From positions 9,412,501 to 9,476,500 of the forward strand of contig NW_023503608.1 of NCBI RefSeq assembly GCF_014529535.1: 64,000 nt of DNA. The letters are read 5' to 3'. Positions 1-12,500 of this stretch are shown here, one piece after another. The notes below the pieces were generated by a model. The model worked only from the letters and a program-made list of their open reading frames with translations. It searched no databases and had not been told where the DNA came from. Source of the DNA: Bradysia coprophila (lineage: Eukaryota; Arthropoda; Insecta; Diptera; Sciaridae). The position numbers were made by a program, and so were the translations under genes. How positions within the stretch are numbered: the first letter of the stretch is position 1; each line of letters opens with the position of its first letter.

Positions 1-1934
1 AACAATTACCTTGCCATTGGCTTCAGTTTGAACCATATTTTGTGTTGCTCAAGTATTTATAGTAGGAAGCAATAATCACCGAATCGAGCGAAAATCTTTC
101 CTTTTTTTGTCGGATTCAATTTTTGTCTTGTTTTATATAGTTGACAAAAATCGTTTGTGTACGGTGTAACATATTTATAAGGGGTGCCAAGAAGGGAGGT
201 TTTCGCAGTTCTAGTAGGGTATGCAATTTCTAGTTTAGAAGTTTTTGTGTATTACTCGTAGTCTCAAGATGAAAATTGGCCAAACTTTCTCATTGAGATT
301 TAACCTCTCTATAGTCTAAAAGTAAGATTGGAATAGTCAATACGCTTACATTGAGGATTAGTCATTATTAGTGGCTTAAAGGCGATTTTTTAGACACTAC
401 CGAGTACCTACTACCATTGAGTGATTTAATTTTGTTTTTTTCGATGTTTTTAACCTGACGGAAAGCATATCAACAGTTTTACTATCTGATCTATTACTTT
501 ATTTGATCGAAGATTTTCAGAGATTGATTTCAGAAATCTTTTACTTCATTTGTTTCTTAACATGCTTTTTGCTATTTAAGACCTCATAAGTCAGAGTTTG
601 TCGTTTATTTTTGCTGTCATTGTCGATAACAGATGCCAGCCGTCAGTAACAGGTTAACGTATAAAAATCTAGCTAGGTGATGTTGTCACAGCTGATGCGT
701 AAGACATTTCGGTTAAAACAAAATTATCAACAAGAACCCGCTTAGCCCTAAATCTCATTTCACAAAAGATTAACGTCCTGTAACAAGTTGTGAGTTAAAG
801 AAATAATTTCAAGTTTACATTTGCAGATTAACGTTGATTCAAAATGTCACAGCACTGTAGCAGTGCTATGAAAATGTACATATTGTAGTAAGTAATTTAT
901 ACAACCTACCAATGAAACACAGCATAAAGCAATAAGATGCATAAAGTATCGAGAATTACTAACAAAAACACATGCGATGTCGAAACTCGATTTTAAATAT
1001 TTTAAAAATTTCGTCAACAGCCTGCGAAAAATCACCGAAGCTGCAGATATTTCAAGGAAATTTCGGTGTCTCACCTATTTCGATCTCTATGAAGAATTTT
1101 CCTTAAACATATCTCTAAATCATTACTTTCAACAAAAAAAGTAACAGATTTAATGGTATGCTTGCTGTATATGAAAGGTTATAACAGAATGGCTAAGACG
1201 GATAAATCATCAACTTTAACTACACCCAATCCTGACGTGAAGAATCCTTCAGCCATTCGGTTCAGAGTAAATACTATTGTAATTGACCGTTAAAGTGGTT
1301 TTCAATGATTTTACACTTGAAATACGTGTATACCTACTCCAAGACCTGTTCACGCAACGGAAATTTGTACATCAAACAACAAGTTTCGGTAATTGAACCC
1401 TTTAGGGTGCCACATCAATTTATTATTACATTCAAATGCCGACTTTTCGATCAAATCCATTCCGTGACTGCATTTAAATGTGTATCATCGAAATCGATCC
1501 ACATCATCGTGGAAGTGAATGTCAATAATCTAACCATTTGCATATTTATATCCTGTTCATTCAAATACACACCGTATTCGTTGAGAATGAACTTTATCTA
1601 TATTCATTTTAATACAAAATACTATTTATAGAATCAGAGAAAGGACGCGAACACAGCACACACAGCCATCCCTCTATATAATAATAATAACAACAATTCG
1701 TTTGAAGCATATCAATGGGAAAATCACACACAAAATTTAATGAAATCGGAAAACATAAATATTGTGAGCCAGAGGAGCTCTAAAAATAACTTTTGAATAT
1801 TCAAATAGGAATTTTACTGGAGTTAAAAATCGGGAAAACTATTCGCATTTTACTTCCATAGGTACTTGCCAATGTGGAAAATAAAATACTGAAAAAAAAG
1901 TTTTCTAATTCATCCCTCCCAAACAACCACTTAC
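1..1934. other. Probable esterase intron; no recognisable exon
   Basis: This stretch should be intron or further exons of the minus-strand esterase gene. I found no exon continuing the phase-1 end at 1935 that looks like the family. It contains a dispersed repeat at about 453-640 that recurs inverted near 32.4-32.56 kb. Otherwise it is AT-rich sequence without clear signals. Confidence 0.5.
453..640 (+). repeat. Dispersed repeat, copy 1 (inverse of 32372-32560)
   Basis: The segment from the words CTGACGGAAAGCATATCAAC to TGTCGATAACAGATG matches the reverse complement of 32372-32560 over most of its length with scattered substitutions and small indels. Shared words include TTTCAGAAATCTTTTACTTC and CATGCTTTTTGCTAT. 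No open frame or clear terminal inverted repeat was seen, so the element class is unknown. Confidence 0.7.
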
Positions 1935-3503
1935 CATCCGGTATATAAATATTGAGGAACAAGCAATCTTCATCATATTGCGATGTATCCTTCCGCTTCG
2001 GTGAGCCAATTAATCGCATAAACGCTGAAAGAAAACAAAACATTCATTTATTTTCCCTTTCGATGTTTCGACACAATAGAAGGTGTTCTATGGACATGAA
2101 CAAAGGTTGTAAGTAAGCACTGGTCTTTGTAAACTGAAAGTCTGATTTGGATTTTTTTTAGTTTTCTTTGCCTAGTTAGAAGTTAATATGTACATATGAG
2201 TTGTCGATATTATATTTTATTAGTAGCATCATCATACTGTAGTATACTATTCTTGTTTGTCACAAGAAGTTTTTTAATTTTGCAAATGATGAGAACTCTT
2301 TATTGACGAACATTGTGTTAAAAGAGTTTAACCGAATGAGTGCAAAAATTCTTATCAACGTCGACAAAGATAAGTCATGACCTGTGGCTATAAGTTCTCT
2401 TAAAAAAACAGCTTTCTATGAAGTACCGGAAAAATTGGGTTAACAAAAGAAGAAATAGATTTATTGATTATATCGTGATGAAGAAACTACAGGGATAAAA
2501 AAGTGAAATATTCGACATTTTTCTAATTTGGTGTGGCGTTCGCATCAAGGATGAAATACGAAAAAAAATTATAGATTTTCATTTGTTAAAAACTTTTTGT
2601 GTGAAATCATTCACAACAACTACCAAAACAGAAAATATGTCGTGTCGAGTTTCACTTTTCTCTCCCTGTATTACAAGTTTAGATGAATCGATTGTATTGG
2701 TTCTTTTTAAAATTTTGAGAAATTTATTGGCCCAAGTAGAGGTATATACGTTTTCGATGATAGCTTCGGACTTTTTTTTTTGAAAATTGTCAAGGAAACC
2801 ATCGAAAAAGTGGAACTTCAAACGAAACTAATTTCATCGTTAAATCGAGATGGGAAAACTTCTACTGGGTTCCTTTGCTGCGATATATTATCTGTTCGTC
2901 GTGAGAAAAAAAAACTGGAAAAATTCCGATGTCTCAGGAGATCTATGACACTCGCTACGCTCGCGTCGAAGAAACGCACTTGAAGATCAACTTTCCACAT
3001 TTTTGGTTGAATAAGAAACCACTTTTTACAAAAAAAATTCTTATAGACACTGTATAAAGAAATCATTGAGTCTAAATTCACATTGAGCAATATAAATAAA
3101 AAAATAAATATTTGGTGATAACCACCAGAGACCTTGTCTTATCTGTCGAAATTTTGATAATTTTTTTTTCGTGATCCGTACCTTCATCATGTTGTTTCAG
3201 TGGTTTCCGTACATCCGACCAACACTCTGGCGGATATGTTGTTGCATTCCTAACGCCATCCCATGCAGCCAAATTATCCACCAACGGTGGCATAAAACGT
3301 TTTTCATTCACCGGCGGCTGGGCGTATGGAATACCCAAGTAAGCAACAATCCGTTGTATGCGAAACATTTTCATGTACATTCCCATTAGCGTACCCTGTC
3401 CGGGTATTGAAACCGTTGGCGGTTCACGCGCTCCAATCACTCCGACCGTTAATTGCATGGTTAAAATGCAAACAATTTTTACACACATTTTTTCCAAATT
3501 CAT
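1935..3503 (-). CDS. Carboxylesterase/cholinesterase-like protein, 5' part (gliotactin/neuroligin type?)
   Basis: Two coding exons are visible: 3503-3182 and 2024-1935. The first ends at AAG|GTACGG, the second runs from TTTCAG|CG to GATG|GTAAGT, and the phases agree (phase 1 joined to 2 nt). The start at 3503 gives a signal peptide of about 25 residues (MNLEKMCVKIVCILTMQLTV...). Then come the family's N-terminal marks: a beta-strand block around TVSIPGQGTLMGMYM, the YLGIPYAQPPV motif, and WDGVRNATTYPPECW. Exon 2 holds YDEDCLFLNIYIPDG, the EDCLxLNIY signature of the alpha/beta-hydrolase type-B carboxylesterase family. The catalytic Ser, Glu and His would lie in later exons beyond the left edge, so I cannot say whether the protein is an enzyme or a catalytically dead adhesion protein. 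The wording of the N-terminal region reminds me of gliotactin, a septate-junction protein; this is a weak guess. Confidence 0.72.
2025..3181. other. Esterase intron 1
   Basis: This 1157-nt intron on the minus strand lies between the donor at 3181-3180 and the acceptor at 2026-2025. The open frames here have no family resemblance and overlap low-complexity AT-rich sequence. Confidence 0.6.
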
Positions 3504-4348
3504 TTTCTCTTATTTTTGAATGATCAATTTCGAGTTCACATCACAGTATTATCAGATTCGACCGAATTTAATTTTTGCAATAAGAAAACGATTTATCCAC
3601 CACAACATCTGCTTAAATAGTAGCTGAATCCGTCCGACAACATGATAGATTTTTTAATCGTAAAAATCAACTATAAAAATTTTAGTTTTGATTTAACAAA
3701 AAAAAAGTTTACAAAAATTCCCCGAACGTTTTTCCCGTTTCGTTTCTCTTCATCAAAAGCTACCACACGACTGAAATTTAACCGAACTCGCACCACTCTC
3801 TTATAAAAATGAAAATAAAAAGGAAAACTTCTGTTATGTGGGGATATTCTAAGTGAACTAAAAGTATAGTGAACCTAAAACCTCTGGTATAGTTGTTATA
3901 CATCATATAGCATCAATATGGGTATACATTTTGAGGCCGACTGGTTTCCTTACCAGAGAGTATTATTGAGACATGCAAGTGTTCTATAAAAGCTCACAGT
4001 GTTTGGTATTGAATTTTTTTTCTTTTTTTCTTCGTATTAACTTGTAGCATGGACGAGGTATATACTTTATAGTTTGGCTATAGTTGACACTGTTCAGTGT
4101 AACATTAAATTTACATATTGGTGGATAAAACGTAAATACTCCTCTCAGCACAGGGATCATCTGGCTTACTCAGCATAATAAAGTTCATTGTCAAGATTAG
4201 TAAAGTATTCCTACTGATTTCATCATATGCCTATATTTTGAAGTAAGGATTTCAAGATAACGAGATTTCTTACATTAAACAGTGCATTCACAAAAAATTA
4301 TCAAATATCCCGACTGAACCTTTCATGGACGGGTAATAGTACATTACG

Positions 4349-4451
4349 TCCGTGATTCCAAATTTTTATTTTCACGAGTGAAGACGTTATGGCCCGACCC
4401 GGAAGGAAGGGCAATATTACCACGCGTCAAAATAAGAATTTGGAATCACGT
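4349..4451. repeat. Short inverted repeat (hairpin)
   Basis: The left arm begins CGTGATTCCAAATTTTTATT and the right arm ends AAGAATTTGGAATCACG. The arms are about 27 nt with a few mismatches around a loop of about 50 nt. It is probably the remnant of a small foldback element. Confidence 0.55.
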
Positions 4452-5050
4452 TAGTACTGGGCTTTACGTTATTAGGCAATGTGGATGCATATTTCCAATA
4501 CTCTCTCTAGCAAACAAACTACTTTTATTAAGGTGGTGAAAGGGTCAAGTAACCTTTGGAATTTATATGTAAGAGTTACGTAGTCAGTCAAAATGCAGAG
4601 AGCCGTAACACGTAAAACATAAATAATTCGGGACATCCACAAATGGAATTTTAAATAGCGACACACTTTCTGTTTCTGTGTTTTACTTGAGTTTTTGATT
4701 TCTACATTCTACAGAGAAAAGTACATACAATATTCAGAAAAAGTGAACTTACACAAAGTCAGGTCCGTAGGTACTAAGGAGCGAAGGTGTGCTGTCATTC
4801 ACATGTTTGTCACATGTTCCTTCTATCTCTCTACATGGATACCAACTTAACATTTATTTGATGGTAAAGAATTTCGTATAAAATTCTCTCGTATATCAGC
4901 TGTCATCCACATGTTCCTTCTATCTCTTTCTATCTTCGCATGTGTACCAACTTAACATTTCTGTGGGCTCAGGTTTTTGTATTGCATTATAGTGAAACTA
5001 ATGAAGTAATAAATATTGTCATACAATTGGCTTGTCATACGTGCATATTC

Positions 5051-5684
5051 TTTTTTATCGCATAAGCGAAAACGAGACAGCAAGATATGCGAATGACACT
5101 TTGACAATAGGTTTGTTCCAAGTAACTGTAAACACGAACTTTGACATTCGATATATACAGAAGTATAATGTTTGTTTATCTCCTGTAATGTCATAATATT
5201 CACAATTTGAGTGTCACTTTTAGAATCAAAATGGGCTAGATTTAAACACGTCATTCACAGAACATACGTTTATTAACTGAAAATTTCGATAATTTCTCAT
5301 TTGTGCACGGCTAACTTCGATAATTTAACATTTATTCACGGAAAACTTCGATTATTTTCCATTATTCACTGAAAATTGACAAATTCTTGACAGTATACTA
5401 GATGTGTGTTTTATTTGTGGGGAATATGAATGAGTGACGGCGTCATGGCGTGTTTATGTTTCAGTTTGATTTTTGAAATTTGTTTTTTATGGTGAATATG
5501 ACATTACAGGAGATAAAACCTTGTTCCTAACACGGCAGTAAATGGGGGTTTTGCGCACACGATGTGTTGCATCTTACATCTAGTGCGCAATACAATCCCA
5601 TTTACTACCTTATTATGAAAATAGCTATTATATATCCTAGGTGAATAATTTTTTCGGGGAATCACACCGCGTATGCGATAAAAG
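5051..5684. mobile_element. Candidate TIR element (about 634 bp), no coding capacity
   Basis: The left end reads TTTTTTATCGCATAAGCG and the right end CGCGTATGCGATAAAAG, which are inverted copies of each other. A much shorter relative with near-identical ends lies at 37276-37389. The interior has no transposase-like frame. I could not confirm a target duplication, so the element class is open. Confidence 0.45.
5279..5375. repeat. Imperfect tandem repeat, three units of about 32 nt
   Basis: Three head-to-tail units share the pattern AAANTTCGATAATTT...CATTTNTTCACGG. They lie inside the TIR element above and are diverged, suggesting an old internal duplication. Confidence 0.5.
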
Positions 5685-6536
5685 ATTTTGTGCAAATCTG
5701 TCAAAAATATCTCAAGCAAGTAATAAATTTGATTAATAATACCGGTTATATGAATACTCTCTACAGTGCAGAGAGAGTATTTGTGATATGCAGTGAAACG
5801 ACGTAACGATTGCAATATAGCAGAGCTATATTCTCTCGAAACATGGGTCACGTAACGCTCCGTTGCGAGTGGTATTCGAGAGAGTGTAACTCTATGGGTA
5901 ACATTACATTCTCTGATGTTTAAAATAACATCACGAGGATTTCAATCCGAAAATATTACAATATCCTCCAAATCTGGTCTGTATCCAACATTTCTTTCAT
6001 TCGCGCAATATCCAATCCCAAACATCTTAAAGCCCAATTCAGAGTCGTCCGTTTAGTTCATCCGTGTACTTGACAGATGAATTTTTGTTCTAAACGGATG
6101 AATTTTTTTAAAGACTGAAAGTACCTTAACTATTAACCATACTAACCATAAAATGAGTTCCAGAAGTTTAAAATTTTCCCACTTCAATTTAAATACCGAC
6201 ATGAACAAACTGAGCGATTCATTTTATGTAATGAATGCATTCATTTTGTTCATTTCGCTGTCAAATATTGTTCAGTGCTGTCAACAAAATCAGTTCTCAA
6301 TTCCTCCAGAGTTTTATTAGAAGTATAGTCTTCATTAACACATATACACATTACATCGTCATGTTGTTTTTCCACAAAATTGCGTACGAAAACAAAATGA
6401 ATCCTCACGGATATGTTGTTTAATTGAAATCGATTGTGTCGTAATAGTGTATCGCGTCGAATGAAAACGAATTAACTGTACAGGAATTTTTTTATTTTCA
6501 ACAAAATTCAATTTCATTTTGCATTTATTTGGCAAA

Positions 6537-9500
6537 ATGGCGGCTAGTCGGACTCGTATTCCACAATCAAATATCTCATCAATTTTATCGAAATTACACG
6601 GAGCCTTTTCGGACGCGTGCAGTCCGCAAAAATTGTCCACTGACAAAAAGACGCTGGACAAAACGTGGAAATTGATGGATAAAGTGGTGAAATTGTGCCA
6701 ACAACCAAAAATGAATCTAAAAAATAGCCCTCCATTCATACTGGATATTCTGCCCGACACTTACCAAAGGTTGCGTATGATTTATACGAAATACGAGGAT
6801 CAGATGCACGTTCTGCATGCCAACGAACATTTCAATGTTTTCATAAATAATTTAATGCGAAAGTGTAAACAAGCAATAAAACTGTTCAAAGAAGGCAAAG
6901 AGAAAATGTTCGATGAGAATTCGCACTATCGACGTAATTTGACCAAATTGAGTTTAGTGTTTTCTCACATGTTAAGTGAATTGAAAGCGATATTCCCCAC
7001 TGGAATGTTTGCCGGCGACCAGTTTCGGATTACAAAAGCAGATGCAGCGGATTTTTGGAAAGCCAATTTTGGCAATAGGTAAGTCCACTTTCGTTCGTTA
7101 CACAAACTTGCTTGACTTCTTAGTTTTGGCTATCGCCCAATCTTAAAAAACAAACTTAAACGTAACAACAAAGCGGCATGGCACCGACATAGTTGATTTT
7201 GCTAATTTTCTAACTATACCGTGAGAATAGTTTCAAGAAGTTTTTTAACCTTCGTATTAGCAATCAACGTATGTCGGCCCGGAGCATAGAACGTATAGAA
7301 TAGGTATGGTCAAATGTAGGCCCAGAGAACATTGAGGTTTTGTAAACGAACTTATTTTCGTAGTAATTCAACATAAATTATTCAAGATCAATCGGCCGTA
7401 CCGTGCCTAGTTTCATTGTTTAAGAGACCCCGTAAGAAGTAGACGGGGCTTTCTGTACTCTTCGGTTACTCAACATTCATATCAGATTTTCTTCTACCTT
7501 GAATCTGATGTGCCAGCTTTCTGTAGGGTTCCGTTCTTATACTGCTGTGGTACTTCAAATGACCAACCACGATCACTCAACGTGCAGAGTATTGATGGAA
7601 CATCTGTGACGAACTTTGTGATCTTATCATTTCGCAGAATTTTGCTTATTGTCATTTGAATTCAATCGAAAATTGTCTCTTTTTCGTTACCGTTATCTTC
7701 CGCTACTCAAAGCTCTCCATATAATCCGATTTCCAAGTAAAACAATGATATTCATCATGCACTCCGGTATCTGTTACAGTTTCTATGGCCACAATCAGAT
7801 AAAATTATCAATCCGAGAAAGTGGCATTTGTTTCTAACTGTAATTGCCGTGCGCGTGTAATTCATTTCTTCGTAATCTCCACACTTGAATGAGGGTTTTT
7901 AATTGGCTGAAATGTTCGCAATATATTACTTTTAACCAATTAGGTTATTAGTTGAAGCATGAGCCCTAATCCTTGTCCCAAAATATTTTTATTGAAATAC
8001 TATCGCAACTATCATACATGCCCTACTTTTCGAGTGGAAAACCAAGTACTTGTAGTGTCAAGCTTTTCATTTTCTTCGTAATTTTTACATCATTGTATGC
8101 ATTGTGTGATGTAACGCTACACCAACGGCTGAAGAAAAGTTACGAAGAAAACGATCAATATGAAAGTCTGAAATCCAAGATGTCCAACTTTTTTGCGTAA
8201 AAAATTTCAGAATGTTCAAAGTTAAATTCAGCAGTAGTTTCCCTGCATTTTTCCACTTAATAACTGCATCGACAGTTTTACACATTATATGCTACGGCTA
8301 CGTGTTTAATCAAGGTGAGCATTTACGTATGCAATATGCACAGTTCAACTCCTCCAAACAATAATAAAAGTTTAATCAAAGTGGCATCGAAAAAAGACAA
8401 AAAATAACACCTCAAAGACAATTGTGGACGGTAGATTTTGGCGAGTTGTAGCTGGAACAAAGTGAGGGCGCCACCGATGGAAAGTTATAGGGAGCACGGG
8501 AGCATTGCTCCCGGGAAATTTTTGCCATTCAATACAAATTTTTTCATTTATTCAAAATCGGGAAGTTTTTGCCTATTTTGCTCCAGGGAAGAAAATCCGT
8601 TTTTCCATCAGCGGAGGGCGACAAGTGAAAGTGCCTAAGATCTACCGCCCACAACAGCAACGTATACAAATTTTCATGAAGGGGGACCGAATTACGAGAA
8701 AAATTATGTCCCAAGACATGATAATGTTTAAGACCTTTTGTTGTCGATAAATTATCATATGCTCTTTCTGTGTGAACCGGGATCCATTTTAGGATCTGTA
8801 TTAATCTCCATTTTCAATTTACCTGTACCTTGACCGTAAGCACCACCCGAGATTAATCGAGAGAATCTCAATGTAATATCCATTCTCAGTAGAATTGTTA
8901 AGGATCAAGGTCCACGTATATCCATGAAATGCTAGTGATGGCAACCCTTATATCCACAAATGAAAATTTTCAAAAATGGTAGACGTATCACCCTTAAATC
9001 TGTCAATTCTTTTGTTAAAGTATCTCATAGTATTTGATTTGATGCAAAATCTTCAACTTCAATTGTTATTGCACATGTTTTGCTATCTAAAAACACATAA
9101 CTATCGATAACAGATGATTTGTCATTTATAAAATGTTCATTGACCCACAAATCGCTTATTAATCAGCTTCATTCAACCCTCACTTTTGTTAATCTCCTGA
9201 AATTCGAACTTGTTTTTTCTAAGAAAAGGATTTTTCTCTAAAAAAAATTCTTTTGAACCTTTCCACTGCTATAACCAATGGTTTTTTTTCTGTAACTTAA
9301 CCTTTGACGAAACTCTAATAGAATCTGTCTCTGCACACCTTATATTATACATCTCAAAATCCAGAGCTTCATGTACCGTATTTCATTACCAACAGAAGGT
9401 CGTCTATCGAAATATAAGTCTCACTCCATTTCGAAATAAAATTCGGTGCCAAGGCACGTTTTATTTTGTTGAATTTTCTCGTAAAAAAAATTGTATTTAT

Positions 9501-12500
9501 GAATGAAATAGCTACAAAACACACATTGTTTAGCCAGCGTAATGTGATGTGTTTGTATTTTCAAATAAATTTTTTTTTTACGTCTTTTGGCATGGAATGA
9601 GCGATAATATTTCGTCAGCAGCAATAATATTTCGTATGCTTAACAGCAGAAGCGTTTCCTCTTTCCTCATTCGACAGCATAAAAACAATTTTACATTTTC
9701 ATCAAATTGATTAGATCTTACAAACAGATGCCAAAAGTAGGAATGTTCTATTGATAGCTAGTAAAGCAATATACGATCAATGAATACAACGGAAAATTGC
9801 TTCAAACCATGACAAATGCATATATCTCGGTCGTGCCTATTTACTACTTTTATTTAAGTGATACAACAAGAAACTACTGATTAACAAAACAATCATACTG
9901 TTATCAGACTCAAATTTGTCACATTTCATCCGAGACATAGTGATAACTTAACCTAGGCAAAATACATTCCAGATTTGATCGAAACGAACGTTTGTAATAT
10001 TTAAAACGAAAATAGAACAATAAATCAAATAATTTATACTTGAAATTCCGGAAGTAATTCTTCCGGTCATCCATACTTTATCGGATGGTACACACTCGTA
10101 CGCTGTGCATGTAATATTTATCTCTACAGTTGACTGGCACTTGTCTAATTTCTCCGATAACATTCCACTTTTTTCGTTAAATCTGTAACGGTCATTTAGA
10201 CTCCTAACGAAAGCATTTGCTTGCATGTTTAGTCAAAACTGTCGTGCCTGACTTTATCAGACTGTCGTCATTTATTTTGGGGTGTCTTGTCCAGATACAT
10301 TCATGTTTGTTGGTCGAAATTGGTTTGTAATGCCAAAGATGTGTATAGTGTATACACACAGACGAGTTAGTAAATTGAAGCAATTTGTGAAAATGTTTTT
10401 TTTTTAAAGAACATCATCAGATTGACCTATGGCATGCAATATGAATTGTTTTGTAAATGAGACCATTATTTAAATTAAGAAAGGTTAGGGTCAATTAGAC
10501 GAGTGCGCTGTGTAAAATGTGTTAATCCTACATCAGATGTATACGTACGTAGTACATTGTTTTGTTGGATTTTTTTTTTAATTTAACATGAAATTCAGTC
10601 GTTTGTCATCGAACTGGATGATGAATTTGATTTTCCCAATTAAGCAAACTTTAAATTAACATAAAGTTGACTCTTATTTTCGATGAGAACGTTTTTATTT
10701 AGTGACTTTTCATTGGAAACAACGCAAAAAAAATTTCATTGGTGTTGTCGAAAACCAATCTGTTAAAACTTGTAATTTATCCAAGATTTACCAGGATAAA
10801 ACTAAGGGTTGGAATAGGTCAGATCTTCAGAAATGAACGCAATTCCTCGTAGAGGACTCCGCTATAGTCCGAACTTGATTTGAAGCCGGAGTTAGAGTCT
10901 CTCGGTGTTTCAACACTTAATGCTCCAAACAGGTCAACCTGCAGTTAAAACGTGATGTTGACCTGATTAGAAAATAAACCTTCAAGAATTTCCCTATTGT
11001 AGCAGGACACGTTCAATGGAAAGCCGTACTAAGTCGTACTATAAATTAACCCACCTTCGGACTGTGGGAACCAAGTAATTTTTTTTAACATAATTTAGTT
11101 CCCTTGAAATGTATCCCTTGCCGATCCAGCCCCCGGAAAATGTATGAGCGGGAAATCAATAATTCATTTTGATTCCTGAGACATGTTCCCGGTTCTCGGG
11201 ACGAAAATATTATTTCCATGCCTGATACCATTGAGTTCCTGGAGCTTAGAAGAAACCACACCACTTTCACCGATATTTATTTGATAAGGGCTCAAACATT
11301 GATATGACGAAGGAGAAATATTTTCCTGCATTAACACCACAATTCCTTCGAACACTTTTCGTGACGACTCCTCAGTAACTAAGAAAAAACCGTCGAGAGA
11401 CCGAACTTTCGTTACCTCTAAATTGCTTACATGAACTTACAAATTGAAAGAGAAAATAATCAGTTCGTTAAAGCAACAATACTCGCTAAATTTGGCACAA
11501 AAGAAAATTAATCAGAAAAAACGTTTTCTCTTATTTCAGCACACTAGTCCCATGGAAAATGTTTCGACAGGAATTATCGAAAATACATCCAATTTCATCT
11601 GGATTGGAGGCAATGGCATTGAAAACAACGATTGACCTAACGTGCAATGACTATATATCGAATTTTGAGTTTGATGTGTTCACTAGGTATGTGTTGAGTT
11701 GGCTGTTGTAGTGTTTATAGGTGTGTTTCGTGTGTTTGCTTGTACAATTAAAAAAAAAGTAATCTGGCTTTCATCTACAATAGGTCATTCATCAATGATA
11801 TTCTAAAGACTGATCCGTAAATTAAATGCTTGAATCGTGCTCGTGCAATTTTTTGTTTTTGGAAATTTATTTAGTCTAGCACGACAAGAAAATTCGAATC
11901 GAAAAGAGAACATTTTTTGCTACTTTAATCGATTTCTATGTTGTTTTCATCGTCAATATGTTGTCGACCCTACCTGATGGTTTTCAATGTTAAATCACAT
12001 TTACAAACAATTTCTAATAATTATCCCGTGTTTAAAGCTTGAGATACTTTGAAGTATGCGGTGGATTGCTAAGACCTTTCCAATGCAATTTATTTTCTGT
12101 CGAGCTTACTCTGCTCCATTGTTCTTTTTGAAGAATTTGCTAATTTTTCTACTTTCGAAAATCAGGTCTGCATATCGAGCAACGATGGATGTAAATGACA
12201 AAACATTTTCATATGCCGTCAATCAATGACTTTCCGTCGTATATGTCTGTCAACCTTAAAGATTATCTCAGAGGCTAGCACTGTAAATTAGGCTCACTTA
12301 AGGTTCAACTTTTAAGATGCACCGACACTTTGGTGAAAAGCCTACATTAGGGCGATTTTTAAATAGTGGATCTTAGTTTACTTTTGATGATATTTTTCCA
12401 CGAGAATCCTTTTTCAAAAATGTACGACCGCAATTCCGACCACTAATGTGTTAGCTTTCAACAGAAAATAGATTTGGTTGTAGCAGTTTGACCAGCTCTG

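Larger units (their letters stand above)
3504..6536. other. Intergenic region between divergent esterase and Cbl genes
   Basis: This is the shared upstream region of two divergently transcribed genes. It contains several repeat structures (an inverted repeat near 4349-4451, a TIR element at 5051-5684, a three-unit tandem repeat at 5279-5375) but no coding region I can support. Both promoters should lie here; I could not single out a convincing TATA/initiator pair. Confidence 0.5.

Noticed and set aside
1..60. Possible third esterase exon with a donor near position 10 (minus strand)
   Set aside because: The translated frames do not resemble the esterase family and the phase cannot be tied to the exon ending at 1935.
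9948..10226. Minus-strand 92-codon frame in Cbl intron 1
   Set aside because: No recognisable domain, no splice context and no codon pattern unlike the background.
11085..11355. Two overlapping minus-strand frames in Cbl intron 1
   Set aside because: Two frames overlap in the same DNA and neither resembles a known protein.
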